The translations under genes and the position numbers were made by a program. A stretch of 64,000 bases of DNA from Mesorhizobium sp. M2A.F.Ca.ET.046.03.2.1 (GTDB lineage: Bacteria > Pseudomonadota > Alphaproteobacteria > Rhizobiales > Rhizobiaceae), in the NCBI RefSeq assembly GCF_003952425.1, contig NZ_CP034449.1, positions 310,001 to 374,000 of the forward strand, read 5' to 3'. Position 1 is the stretch's first letter, and each line of letters starts with the position of its first letter. Positions 53,847 to 62,178 of the stretch are shown here, one piece after another. Below the pieces are notes generated by a model. That model ran no database searches, had not been told where the DNA came from, and worked only from the letters and a program-made list of their open reading frames with translations.

Positions 53847-54188
53847 ATGTTTCGAAAGACGAGCCTGGCCCTGGCGGCGACCTTGATCATGGCGGGCGCC
53901 GCGTGGGCCGACCCGATCGAAGGCAATTGGAAGACGCAGGCCGGCTCAACGGCGGCGATCGCTGGCAGCGATGCGTTCTCCATCACGCTGAAATCCGGCA
54001 AGTACTCCGGCAAGACGATCGGCTCCTTCAAGGCCGCTGGCGACAACAAATACACCGGCACCATCACCGACCCGGAAACCGACAAGACCTATTCCGGCAA
54101 GGCGACGCTGTCGGGCACATCGCTCAAGATGAGCGGCTGCGTGCTCGGCGGCCTGATCTGCAAGAGCCAGACCTGGCACAAGCTGTAA
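53847..54188 (+). CDS. DUF2147 family exported protein
   Basis: A 113-residue protein with a signal peptide (residues 1-21, ending AWA) and the DUF2147 pattern: DPIEGNWKTQAGSTAAI, ITLKSGKYSGKTIG, GTITDPETDKTYSGKATL, then GCVLGGLICKSQTWHKL with a cysteine pair. Periplasmic and probably a small beta-barrel fold; function unknown. GGGAGGAGCACAAG precedes the ATG, and an intrinsic terminator follows. Confidence 0.88.
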   Translation: MFRKTSLALAATLIMAGAAWADPIEGNWKTQAGSTAAIAGSDAFSITLKSGKYSGKTIGSFKAAGDNKYTGTITDPETDKTYSGKATLSGTSLKMSGCVLGGLICKSQTWHKL

Positions 54189-54211
54189 CTGACCTTCCGA
54201 GATCATCCGAA

Positions 54212-54237
54212 ACGGGGCCCCGAGCGGCCCCGTTTTC
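54212..54237 (+). terminator. Terminator of the DUF2147 gene
   Basis: ACGGGGCC at 54212-54219 pairs with GGCCCCGT at 54226-54233, followed by TTTTCTTTT. Confidence 0.85.
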
Positions 54238-54385
54238 TTTTGCGGCGGCGGCGCTCCGCCGAACGGTCTTGTCGCCGACGGCGGCTTGAGACCTCGTCAA
54301 TCATTTTGAACCGCAGATGAATACCGGTCTCATAACCGGTTCAGAGGCATTGCGGCATTCTCTCCCGCATTGAAGGAGAGAGAAA

Positions 54386-54520
54386 ATGCTTGCCCGTCGC
54401 TTCACCATCGTCTGCCTGCTGATGAGCCTGTTCGGCATGCTCTTCGCCATCCTGGTGGCCGAGGGCGGGCACTCGGCCCGCTTGTGGGAACGGCCCGTGG
54501 CTGCGTTCTCGGCTCCGTGA
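54386..54520 (+). CDS. Candidate 44-residue single-span membrane protein
   Basis: The ATG at 54386 is preceded by GAAGGAGAGAGAAA, one of the best ribosome binding sites in the window. The frame encodes MLARRFTIVCLLMSLFGMLFAILVA followed by a short polar tail EGGHSARLWERP. Positive residues before one hydrophobic helix give an inside-N orientation. No family recognised. It is isolated between the DUF2147 terminator and the AMP nucleosidase gene. Confidence 0.5.
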   Translation: MLARRFTIVCLLMSLFGMLFAILVAEGGHSARLWERPVAAFSAP

Positions 54521-54827
54521 ACCAAGTGACGCGCTGAAACGACAAAGTTGAAAATCGACCACATTGAAAATCGGGACACCACCAAAATGAACCGCATCGC
54601 CGCCACCACAACGAAGATCCTGAGGCTGCTGCCGCGGGCGACGCTCATCCTGATGCTGCTCGCCGCCCCGGTGCTGGCTGTGCCGATGATGCGCGCCGAT
54701 GCGGGCCACAGGATCGAGGCGCCGGCGAATAAGAACAGGAGCGTCGGCTTCGTGCTGCTGATCAGCCTGCAGCGCGGACAAGCTTTATAGAGTGTCGAAC
54801 GGTGCGACTGGCTCGTAGCCAGCGCGC

Positions 54828-54931
54828 CTTAAAGCGCGTCGCGCTGAACCGGGTTCAGGCGAGGCGCTTTAAGTCTTTGTTTTGCTGCATGTCGTTGTCC
54901 CAGAACCGCGCACACTTCTGGGCGACATGCA
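54828..54931. repeat. Composite palindromic repeat upstream of amn
   Basis: CTTAAAGCG at 54828-54836 is inverted at 54865-54873 and encloses GAACCGGGTTC. Next to it, TGCATGTCG at 54886-54894 is inverted at 54923-54931. The second unit is the same element as upstream of dapA (26204-26252). No gene is present. Confidence 0.7.
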
Positions 54932-55020
54932 TTAAACACATCCGAAGAAAATCGACGCTATCGGCTCTCGCGGTCCCACATCCCCCTCCCAAGCGCCATC
55001 CTGAATCTCTATATTGAGAC

Positions 55021-56520
55021 ATGGAAAAGCGAATCTACCCCCAAGCCATTGAATCGGTCGTGATGCCGGAGCCTTTCGGCGCGCAGAGCTTCCATGACGC
55101 CAAAAAGGCCGTCGCGGCGCTGCAGGCGCTCTATGATCGCAACACCAAATTCCTGCGTGATTCCTTCGCGGCGCTTGCCGCGGGCGCCGACGAGAGCAAG
55201 CGCTATCGGGCCTTCTATCCGCAGATCGGCGTCACCACGACCTCGTTCAGCCAGGTCGACTCGCGCCAGGCCTATGGCCATATGCCGACGCCCGGGCATT
55301 TCGCCACCACCATCACCCAGCCGCAGCTGTTCGAGAACTACCTCATCGAGCAGCTTCGTCTCATCATGCGCAACCACGGCGTGACAGTGACCGTGTCGGA
55401 ATCGACGACGCCCATTCCACTGCATTTCGCCTTCCTGGAAGGCAGCTATGTCGACGGCGCGGCCGCCGAGCGCATCAAGCGGCCGATCCGCGACCTGTTC
55501 GACGTGCCGGATCTCGACGGCACCGACGACCAGATCGCCAACGGCACGTTCGAGGTGGCGTTCGGCGAGCCGAGGCCGCTGGCGCCGTTCACCGCGCAGC
55601 GCATCGACTATTCGCTGCACCGCATGACGCATTACACGGCGACCAGCCCGCAGCATTTCCAGAACTTCGTGCTGTTCACCAACTACCAGTTCTACATCGA
55701 CGAGTTCGTGGCGCGGGCTCGCGAATTGATGGCCAAGGGCGACAGCGGCTATGTCGAGTTCGTCGAGCCCGGCAATGTCGTGACCGCCAATGGCGCAACG
55801 GCCTCGGACGGCACGCCGCCGCAGCGGCTGCCGCAAATGCCGGCCTACCACCTGAAGAAGCCCGGCCATGGCGGCATCACCATGGTCAATATCGGCGTCG
55901 GCCCCTCCAACGCCAAGACGATCACCGACCATATCGCGGTGCTTCGGCCGCATGCCTGGGTCATGCTCGGCCACTGCGCGGGCCTGCGCAACACGCAGGC
56001 ACTTGGCGACTATGTGCTGGCGCATGCCTATGTGCGCGAGGACCATGTGCTGGACGACGATCTGCCGGTCTGGGTGCCGATCCCGCCGCTGGCCGAGATC
56101 CAGGTGGCGCTGCAGGAAGCCGTGGCCGAAGTCACTGGACTTTCCGGCTACGACCTCAAGCGCATCATGCGCACCGGCACCGTCGCCACCATCGACAACC
56201 GCAACTGGGAACTGCGCGACCAGCGCGGACCGGTGCAGCGCCTGTCGCAGTCCCGCGCCATCGCGCTCGATATGGAATCGGCGACGATTGCCGCCAACGG
56301 CTTCCGCTTCCGCGTGCCCTACGGCACGCTGCTGTGCGTATCCGACAAGCCGCTGCATGGCGAATTGAAGCTGCCCGGCATGGCGACCGAGTTCTACAAG
56401 CGGCAGGTGGCGCAGCATCTCACCATCGGCATCAAGGCGATGGAGAAGCTTGCCGAAATGCCCATGGAGCGGCTGCATTCGCGCAAGCTCAGAAGTTTCT
56501 CGGAGACGGCGTTCCAGTAG
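55021..56520 (+). CDS. amn: AMP nucleosidase
   Basis: A 499-residue enzyme. The N-terminal domain (about 1-170) is the AMP-nucleosidase-specific regulatory domain (YPQIGVTTTSFSQVDSRQAYGHMPTPGHFATT). The C-terminal domain is a purine phosphorylase-like fold (GHGGITMVNIGVGPSNAKTITDHIAVLRPHAWVMLGHCAGLR, then ALDMESATIAANG). It splits AMP to adenine and ribose 5-phosphate in the cytoplasm. Length matches the family. It stands alone. Confidence 0.93.
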   Translation: MEKRIYPQAIESVVMPEPFGAQSFHDAKKAVAALQALYDRNTKFLRDSFAALAAGADESKRYRAFYPQIGVTTTSFSQVDSRQAYGHMPTPGHFATTITQPQLFENYLIEQLRLIMRNHGVTVTVSESTTPIPLHFAFLEGSYVDGAAAERIKRPIRDLFDVPDLDGTDDQIANGTFEVAFGEPRPLAPFTAQRIDYSLHRMTHYTATSPQHFQNFVLFTNYQFYIDEFVARARELMAKGDSGYVEFVEPGNVVTANGATASDGTPPQRLPQMPAYHLKKPGHGGITMVNIGVGPSNAKTITDHIAVLRPHAWVMLGHCAGLRNTQALGDYVLAHAYVREDHVLDDDLPVWVPIPPLAEIQVALQEAVAEVTGLSGYDLKRIMRTGTVATIDNRNWELRDQRGPVQRLSQSRAIALDMESATIAANGFRFRVPYGTLLCVSDKPLHGELKLPGMATEFYKRQVAQHLTIGIKAMEKLAEMPMERLHSRKLRSFSETAFQ

Positions 56521-56698
56521 CCGCCTTGGCTTGAAACAAGTCAGGGCGGAACGTTGCGGTAACGACACAGGTCCGAGGCAATCGGTCGTCTTGGCAGGGC
56601 CGCAATTTGGCCGATAAGCGTCCGAAGGGATGCGTCGGAATAAGGAGACAGGACATTCCGGCGTTTCCGTGAACGGTGTCCTGGGCGGGTCGGAGCAG

Positions 56699-57736
56699 AT
56701 GACTACGGGCGGCGCGCGCTTGAGCATGATGTCTCAGCTGACATTCCTGGCGATGACGGCATTCTCGGCCGCGCTGCTGGCCGGGTTCTTCGGCGCGCTG
56801 CATCCGGCCTTCGATTCCTTCTCGCATTTCCGCATGCATCTGAGCGTGCTGACGGCGCTGCTCGCGCTGCCGCTGCTTGCCGGTTCCTACCGGCTGCAGG
56901 CGGTCGCGGCGCTGGTCTTCGCCATTGTATGCCTCGCCACGACCACGAGCGCGCTGCCCAGATTGTCGACGCAGCAGGCGGTCGCGAAGCCGGCCGACCG
57001 GATCGTCTACAGCCTGCTGCAGATGAACCTGCGCTTCAACAACCCGACGCCGAAGAAGGTGCTGTCGCTGATCGGCCGGACCAATCCAGACGTCATCACG
57101 CTCGACGAAGTGTCCGGCATGTGGGCGAAGGAGCTCGGCTATATTGCCGGCGCCTATCCCTATCGCATCCTGTGCGACTATCCCAACGGCATATTCGGCG
57201 TGGCGCTCTTGTCACGCCGTCCGTTCGCCGCCGGCACCGCGCCGCGTTGCGAGCCGCGCGGCGCGATGGCGACCGCAACGATCGATTTCAACGGCGTTCC
57301 GGTCGACGTCGCCGCGATCCATCTGAGCTGGCCTTGGCCAATGGAGCAGTCCTGGCAGATCGGCGAATTGGCGGAGCCGCTGGCCGGGCTCGGCGAGACC
57401 GCCATCATGGCCGGCGACTGCAATGCCGTGCCGTGGAGCGCGGCGGTGCGGCGGGTGGCGCGGCTCCGCGGCATGACGCTGATGCCCTCGGCCGGCCCGA
57501 CCTGGCTCCACCGCACCCTGCCGGACGTCCTGCGCCGCTACGCCGGCCTGCCGATCGATCAGGTGTTCAGCAAAGGCGGGGTGACGATCCTGTCGTCGGC
57601 CCGGCTGGAGGATACGGGCTCCGATCATCTGCCGGTGCTGGTCGAATTCACGCTGCCGCCCGCAAGCGACCCGCCCGAGGACGCGCACAAGTCGGCACTG
57701 GCGGCGAACGACGCGCCGGACGGACCGCGCAGCTGA
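56699..57736 (+). CDS. Membrane-anchored endonuclease/exonuclease/phosphatase family protein
   Basis: About 345 residues. Two to three N-terminal membrane helices (about 10-85) are followed by an EEP domain: LLQMNLRFNN, DVITLDEVSG, VDVAAIHLSWPW, IMAGDCNAVPWS and the final GSDHLPVLVEF. The metal and catalytic residues N, E, H, D, N, D and H are all in place. EEP proteins cut phosphodiesters in nucleic acids or lipids; for membrane-anchored versions the substrate is usually unknown, and the domain probably faces the periplasm. The start at 56699 follows GGAG; the frame is open from 56630. Confidence 0.85.
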   Translation: MTTGGARLSMMSQLTFLAMTAFSAALLAGFFGALHPAFDSFSHFRMHLSVLTALLALPLLAGSYRLQAVAALVFAIVCLATTTSALPRLSTQQAVAKPADRIVYSLLQMNLRFNNPTPKKVLSLIGRTNPDVITLDEVSGMWAKELGYIAGAYPYRILCDYPNGIFGVALLSRRPFAAGTAPRCEPRGAMATATIDFNGVPVDVAAIHLSWPWPMEQSWQIGELAEPLAGLGETAIMAGDCNAVPWSAAVRRVARLRGMTLMPSAGPTWLHRTLPDVLRRYAGLPIDQVFSKGGVTILSSARLEDTGSDHLPVLVEFTLPPASDPPEDAHKSALAANDAPDGPRS

Positions 57737-57772
57737 CGCCCTGCCCTGGCAGGCGAACCGGGCTGGAGTTTT

Positions 57773-58375
57773 TCAGTTCTTTCCGATCAGCGCATTGACC
57801 AGCCGGTCGACATGGCCGCCGTCGCGGTGCTCGCGCGCGTCGAAAGTGTTCTGTTTCGCTTCATATTGCGCGTAGACGGCGTCGATCCGGCGCCTGGCCT
57901 CGCGATGGGTGGCGGTGCAGAACCAATTGTCGGCCAGCTTCAGGCCGGCAATGGACTTATCGGTGGCCCGCATCATGGCCTCGGCGATTCGACCGTGATG
58001 ACGCTCGTGGGCGTGGACGCCGGCGAGGAAGCGCCGCCAGCGCCGCTCGAGCTCGGGTTTCGGCGGCGAAGCCAAGCGCGGAAAAGTGTAGGTGAGCTCC
58101 ATCGTTCCGTCGGCGCCTCGCAACCTGCAGACCCCGTCGGTGCGGTCCACATCGAGCTTCCAGTTCACCACATAGCCGGTGTCGGCGATGGCGCGGGTCA
58201 TGAAGCCGTGCTTGGGACCTTTGCGGTTCATCGCTTCGACCAGGGCAGCGCCCGTCGTGCCCACAACGTCATAGCTGCGTGTCGTGACCAGCACCTTGGT
58301 GCCGGCCAGGGCCTGCGGGGCGCCGCCGCACAGGCCGCCGAGCATGATGAGGCATGTAAGAACCGCCAGGCGCAT
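57773..58375 (-). CDS. DUF922 family secreted putative zinc protease
   Basis: A 200-residue protein with a signal peptide (residues 1-24, ending ALA). The DUF922 domain includes VVNWKLDVDR, then WRRFLAGVHAHERHHGRIAEAM, where HERHH fits the HExxH zinc-protease motif. DUF922 is regarded as a metalloprotease-like family on this motif alone. Periplasmic or secreted. It converges with the EEP-family gene and lies downstream of the ETF-ubiquinone oxidoreductase gene. Confidence 0.82.
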   Translation of the reverse strand: MRLAVLTCLIMLGGLCGGAPQALAGTKVLVTTRSYDVVGTTGAALVEAMNRKGPKHGFMTRAIADTGYVVNWKLDVDRTDGVCRLRGADGTMELTYTFPRLASPPKPELERRWRRFLAGVHAHERHHGRIAEAMMRATDKSIAGLKLADNWFCTATHREARRRIDAVYAQYEAKQNTFDAREHRDGGHVDRLVNALIGKN

Positions 58376-58484
58376 GGCCCATTTGCTCCCTATCCGCAGA
58401 GAAGGAACTATAAGCCGTCTGCAATTTCAAGCGTAAGGAACCCGCTGACCGGAACCGCAAACCGCTGCCGGTCGATGAAGCGGC

Positions 58485-60164
58485 TCACATGCCCTGATAG
58501 ACCGGGCCTTCGCCGCCTTGAGGCGGCACCCAGTTGATGTTCTGGTTCGGATCCTTGATGTCGCAGGTCTTGCAGTGCACGCAGTTCTGCGCGTTGATGA
58601 CGAAGCGCACGTCCTTGGCCGACGGATCGGCGGCGGCGTTGCCGTCCTTGTCCACCCATTCATAGACGCCGGCCGGGCAATAGCGGGTCGAGGGACCGGC
58701 GAAGACGTCGTGTTCGGAACGCTGCTGCAGCGCCATGTCGCCGACGATCAGATGCACCGGCTCGTTTTCCTCATGGTTGGTGTTGGACAGAAACACCGAG
58801 GAGAGCCGGTCGAAGGTCAAGACGCCGTCCGGCTTCGGATAGGCGATCTTCTGATGCTTGGAGGCCGGCTCGAGCGTCGAATAGTCGGCCTTGCCGTGTT
58901 TCAGCGTGCCGAAGGGCGAGAAGCTGAACAGCGTGTTCAGCCACATATCGAGGCCGCCGATGCCGACGCCGACGATGGTGCCGAAGCGCGACCAGAGCGG
59001 CTTGACGTTGCGCACCTTCTTCAGGTCCTTGCCGATATCGCTGCCGCGCCAGGCTTCTTCATAGGAGGCGAGCTCGTCATTGGCGCGGCCGCCGGCGATG
59101 GCGTCGGCGACATGCTCGGCCGCCAGCATGCCGGACAGCACCGCATTGTGCGAACCCTTGATGCGCGGCACGTTGACGAAGCCGGCAGCGCAGCCCATCA
59201 GCACGCCGCCCGGGAAAGACAGCTTCGGCACGGACTGCCAGCCGCCCTCGGTGATGGCGCGCGCGCCATAACCGATGCGCTTGGCGCCTTCGAAGGTGCC
59301 GGCGATCGCCGGATGCGTCTTGAAGCGCTGGAACTCCTCGAAGGGCGAGAGATAGGGGTTCTTGTAGTTGAGGTGGACGACGAAGCCGACCGCCACCTGG
59401 TTGTCCTCGAGGTGATAGAGGAAGGAGCCGCCGCCGGTCTTCATGTCGAGCGGCCAGCCGAAAGAGTGCTGCACCAGACCCGGCTTGTGGTTCTCCGGCT
59501 TGACCTGCCACAGTTCCTTGAGGCCGATGCCGAACTTGCCCGGCTCGCGGCCGTCGGCAAGCTGGTATTTGGCGATGAGCTGCTTGGCCAAGGAGCCGCG
59601 CGCGCCCTCGCCGATCAGCACATATTTGCCCATCAGCGCCATGCCTGGCGCGTAAGCCGGGCCATGCGTGCCGTCCTTCTCGACGCCCATGTCTCCGGTG
59701 ATGACGCCGGTGACGGCGCCGGCGTCGTTATAGACGAGGCTTGCCGCGGCGAAGCCCGGATAGATCTCGACGCCCAGCGCCTCGGCCTTGGTCGCCAGCC
59801 ACCGGCAGACATTGCCGAGCGAGACGATGTAATTGCCGTGATTGTTCATCAGCGGCGGCATCAGGACGTTCGGCAGGCGGAAGGAGCCGGCGGGGCCGAG
59901 CACCAGGAAATGGTCCGCCGTTACCGGCGTCTTGAACGGATGATCGCCCTCCTCGCGCCAGCCGGGCAGCAGCCGGTCGATACCGATCGGATCGACGACC
60001 GCGCCGGACAGGATGTGCGCGCCGACCTCGCCGCCCTTCTCCAGGACGACGACGGAGAGCTCAGGGTTGAGCTGCTTCAGGCGGATCGCCGCGGCAAGGC
60101 CGGCGGGACCGGCGCCGACAATCACCACGTCGAATTCCATGCTTTCGCGTTCGATATCGCTCAT
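58485..60164 (-). CDS. etfD: Electron transfer flavoprotein-ubiquinone oxidoreductase
   Basis: A 559-residue flavoprotein. The FAD-binding VVIVGAGPAGLAAAIRL (about 12-28) begins the protein, and the C-terminal 4Fe-4S ligands are CPAGVYE and CVHCKTCDIKDPNQNI. It carries electrons from ETF to ubiquinone at the inner face of the cytoplasmic membrane, serving acyl-CoA dehydrogenases such as the isovaleryl-CoA dehydrogenase at 45366. GAGGGG precedes the ATG at 60164; an in-frame ATG-like start at 60218 is less likely. Confidence 0.94.
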   Translation of the reverse strand: MSDIERESMEFDVVIVGAGPAGLAAAIRLKQLNPELSVVVLEKGGEVGAHILSGAVVDPIGIDRLLPGWREEGDHPFKTPVTADHFLVLGPAGSFRLPNVLMPPLMNNHGNYIVSLGNVCRWLATKAEALGVEIYPGFAAASLVYNDAGAVTGVITGDMGVEKDGTHGPAYAPGMALMGKYVLIGEGARGSLAKQLIAKYQLADGREPGKFGIGLKELWQVKPENHKPGLVQHSFGWPLDMKTGGGSFLYHLEDNQVAVGFVVHLNYKNPYLSPFEEFQRFKTHPAIAGTFEGAKRIGYGARAITEGGWQSVPKLSFPGGVLMGCAAGFVNVPRIKGSHNAVLSGMLAAEHVADAIAGGRANDELASYEEAWRGSDIGKDLKKVRNVKPLWSRFGTIVGVGIGGLDMWLNTLFSFSPFGTLKHGKADYSTLEPASKHQKIAYPKPDGVLTFDRLSSVFLSNTNHEENEPVHLIVGDMALQQRSEHDVFAGPSTRYCPAGVYEWVDKDGNAAADPSAKDVRFVINAQNCVHCKTCDIKDPNQNINWVPPQGGEGPVYQGM

Positions 60165-60414
60165 CGACCCCTCTATCGCTTGCCGCATTCTCGCATTGTG
60201 CTGGCTCACGCGCTGCATAGCGCATCAATTCGCGACGCGAAACCGGCGCTGACGTGACAACGCCGATTTCGACAAAAAGTCGCGGTTTTCCTACGAAACG
60301 GCAGCAGCACAGGCCATGGCCAAGCATAGGCCAGACCCGGCATGTTGGCAGGCCAGGCGGCGCCTGCATGTTTTTAATTGTTCGGCGGCTTGGTTATCGG
60401 CAATACTTCGCGCC

Positions 60415-61053
60415 ATGCGCAGTCCAGAGCCCTCCGGCTTTCCATCGAAGCGCTTACTCTTCACGCCGAGCCTGGCCTGGCGCGCGGTTCTTCCGCTCCT
60501 CTTTTTGAGCCTGCCAGCTGAGGCCGATCCGGTGAAGGTCTGGACCACCGGCGCCTATTCCTTCTCCGACGAGCTGGGCGGCTTCCGTATTACCAGCGTG
60601 TCCGGCATCGGCACCAAGGAAGATCCGCTGGTCATCAAGGAGGAGCTGAACACGGCGACGCCGGTGACGCTGACCATCCGCGCGACCAAGCCGATCGAGC
60701 CCTTCGGCAAGGCCGGCGAGGTCGCCAACGGCGTGATGTATATGCGCATCGACGTGCTCAACAACAGCGCGCTCCCCTGGGTGGAGTTCCAGTTCGAGCT
60801 GCAGGAAATCCTCGACCAGCCGAGCGTGTTCGGCGATGGCCTATCCTTCGACCAGCGCAACAAGACGCCCGACAACATCATCTCCAGCAATTTCGCCGAT
60901 TTCGAGCGTAAGTTCGAACCCTATGACCAGTTGCTGTTCAAAAACGGCAAGGTCGATCCGCTGAAGTCAGCAACCTTCGATTTCCTGATCACCGACTACA
61001 CGCCGCGCTGGACGTTCTACATCGTGCAGGATCCGCGCATACCGACCGGCTAA
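60415..61053 (+). CDS. Conserved exported hypothetical protein
   Basis: A 212-residue protein with a late signal peptide (hydrophobic AWRAVLPLLFLSLP, cleavage after AEA near 43), then a beta-rich domain: VKVWTTGAYSFSDELGGFRITSVSG, VMYMRIDVLNNSALPWVEFQFELQEIL and FLITDYTPRWTFYIVQDPRIP. I recognise it only as a conserved rhizobial periplasmic protein without assigned function. It is divergent from the ETF-ubiquinone oxidoreductase gene and 50 nt ahead of the glycosylase gene. Confidence 0.7.
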   Translation: MRSPEPSGFPSKRLLFTPSLAWRAVLPLLFLSLPAEADPVKVWTTGAYSFSDELGGFRITSVSGIGTKEDPLVIKEELNTATPVTLTIRATKPIEPFGKAGEVANGVMYMRIDVLNNSALPWVEFQFELQEILDQPSVFGDGLSFDQRNKTPDNIISSNFADFERKFEPYDQLLFKNGKVDPLKSATFDFLITDYTPRWTFYIVQDPRIPTG

Positions 61054-61102
61054 AAGTCTGACCACGGTTGCAAATTCGAACCGCGCGGACAATGGTGGCG
61101 CC

Positions 61103-62089
61103 ATGACTGCCGCCTCCCCCAGAACGCCAGCCGAGATCGCCGAACTGCTCGCCTTCTATGCCAGCGCCGGCGTCGAGGACGCGCTCGAAGACGAGCCTAT
61201 CAATCGGTTTGCCGAAGCGGCGGCAATGCCACCTGGACGCGGGCCGGCCGAACGCAGGCCTGCCGAGCGCGCGCCGGCCGCGCCGCGCCGCGAAGCCGCG
61301 CCCGAGAGCCGAACGGTACCCGAGCAGGCTCCCGAACAAGCTGAGAACCCGCCGGCGCCCTTCTCCGGCCTCGATGCCAGCAATATTCCGGACGCACCCG
61401 CCCGGCCGCCTGCAGCCGCGGCCGTTCCCGACGAGGGGCAGGTCCTGCTCGCGCGGCAGCTTGCCGCCCGCGCGACGACGCTCGATGAGCTGCGCCAACA
61501 GATGGCCGCCTTCGACGGCTGCAACCTCAAATTCACCGCCAAGAACCTGGTCTTCGCCGACGGCAATCCCAACGCCGACCTTATGCTGGTCGGCGAGGCG
61601 CCGGGCCGCGACGAGGATTTGGAGGGCCTGCCCTTTGTTGGCCGCTCCGGCCGGCTGCTCGATCGCATGCTGGCGGCGATCGGCCTTGACCGGGCCTCGG
61701 CCTATATCGCCAACGTCATCCCGTGGCGGCCGCCGGGCAATCGTACGCCGACGCCCCATGAGACCGAAATCTGCCGGCCCTTTATCGAAAGGCAGATCGA
61801 GCTGGTCAATCCGAAAGTGCTGGTCAATCTGGGTGGTCCGTCGGCCAAGACGCTGCTCAACACGGCCGAAGGCATCCTGCGCCTGCGCGGCAACTGGCGT
61901 GTGCACACGACGGCTTCCGGGATTGCCATTCCGGCGATGCCGACGCTGCACCCGGCCTATCTGTTGCGGACGCCAGCGCACAAGAAGCTGGCCTGGCGGG
62001 ATTTTCTCGAGGTCAAGGCGAAGTTGCAGGCGTTGGCGCCTTCCCCTTCTCCCCTTGTGGGAGAAGGTGGCCGCGAAGCGGCCGGATGA
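61103..62089 (+). CDS. Family 4-like uracil-DNA glycosylase
   Basis: A 328-residue protein. A proline/alanine-rich disordered region (about 45-110) precedes the glycosylase domain: LMLVGEAPGRDEDLEGLPFVGRSGRLLD (motif A), YIANVIPWRPPGNRTPTPHE, and MPTLHPAYLLR (motif B). The protein contains only two cysteines, so the four ligands of the Fe-S cluster of classical family 4 enzymes are not all present. The last 15 or so residues (PSPSPLVGEGGREAAG) and the stop codon are supplied by the intergenic repeat that follows. Confidence 0.86.
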   Translation: MTAASPRTPAEIAELLAFYASAGVEDALEDEPINRFAEAAAMPPGRGPAERRPAERAPAAPRREAAPESRTVPEQAPEQAENPPAPFSGLDASNIPDAPARPPAAAAVPDEGQVLLARQLAARATTLDELRQQMAAFDGCNLKFTAKNLVFADGNPNADLMLVGEAPGRDEDLEGLPFVGRSGRLLDRMLAAIGLDRASAYIANVIPWRPPGNRTPTPHETEICRPFIERQIELVNPKVLVNLGGPSAKTLLNTAEGILRLRGNWRVHTTASGIAIPAMPTLHPAYLLRTPAHKKLAWRDFLEVKAKLQALAPSPSPLVGEGGREAAG

Positions 62090-62178
62090 GGGGTGCTCCA
62101 GGGAATGCCAGCGTCTCACTCCGCTGGAACACCCCTCATCCGACCGAGCTTCGCTCGGCCACCTTCCCCCACAAGGGG
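62045..62178. repeat. Long inverted-repeat intergenic element, interrupted by an IS
   Basis: The left arm (62045-62099: CCTTCTCCCCTTGTGGGAG, then GGATGAGGGGTGCTCC) and inverted right arm (about 62126-62178: GGAACACCCCTCATCCG, then CCCCCACAAGGGG) form a long hairpin related to 28515-28743. The right arm is cut near its end by the insertion sequence and resumes at 63479 (AAGGGGAGAAGG). Confidence 0.75.

Noticed and set aside
54548-54790. A plus-strand 67-80 codon hydrophobic frame
   Set aside because: Hydrophobic but without a ribosome binding site; equally long frames exist on the other strand, so it is not supported.
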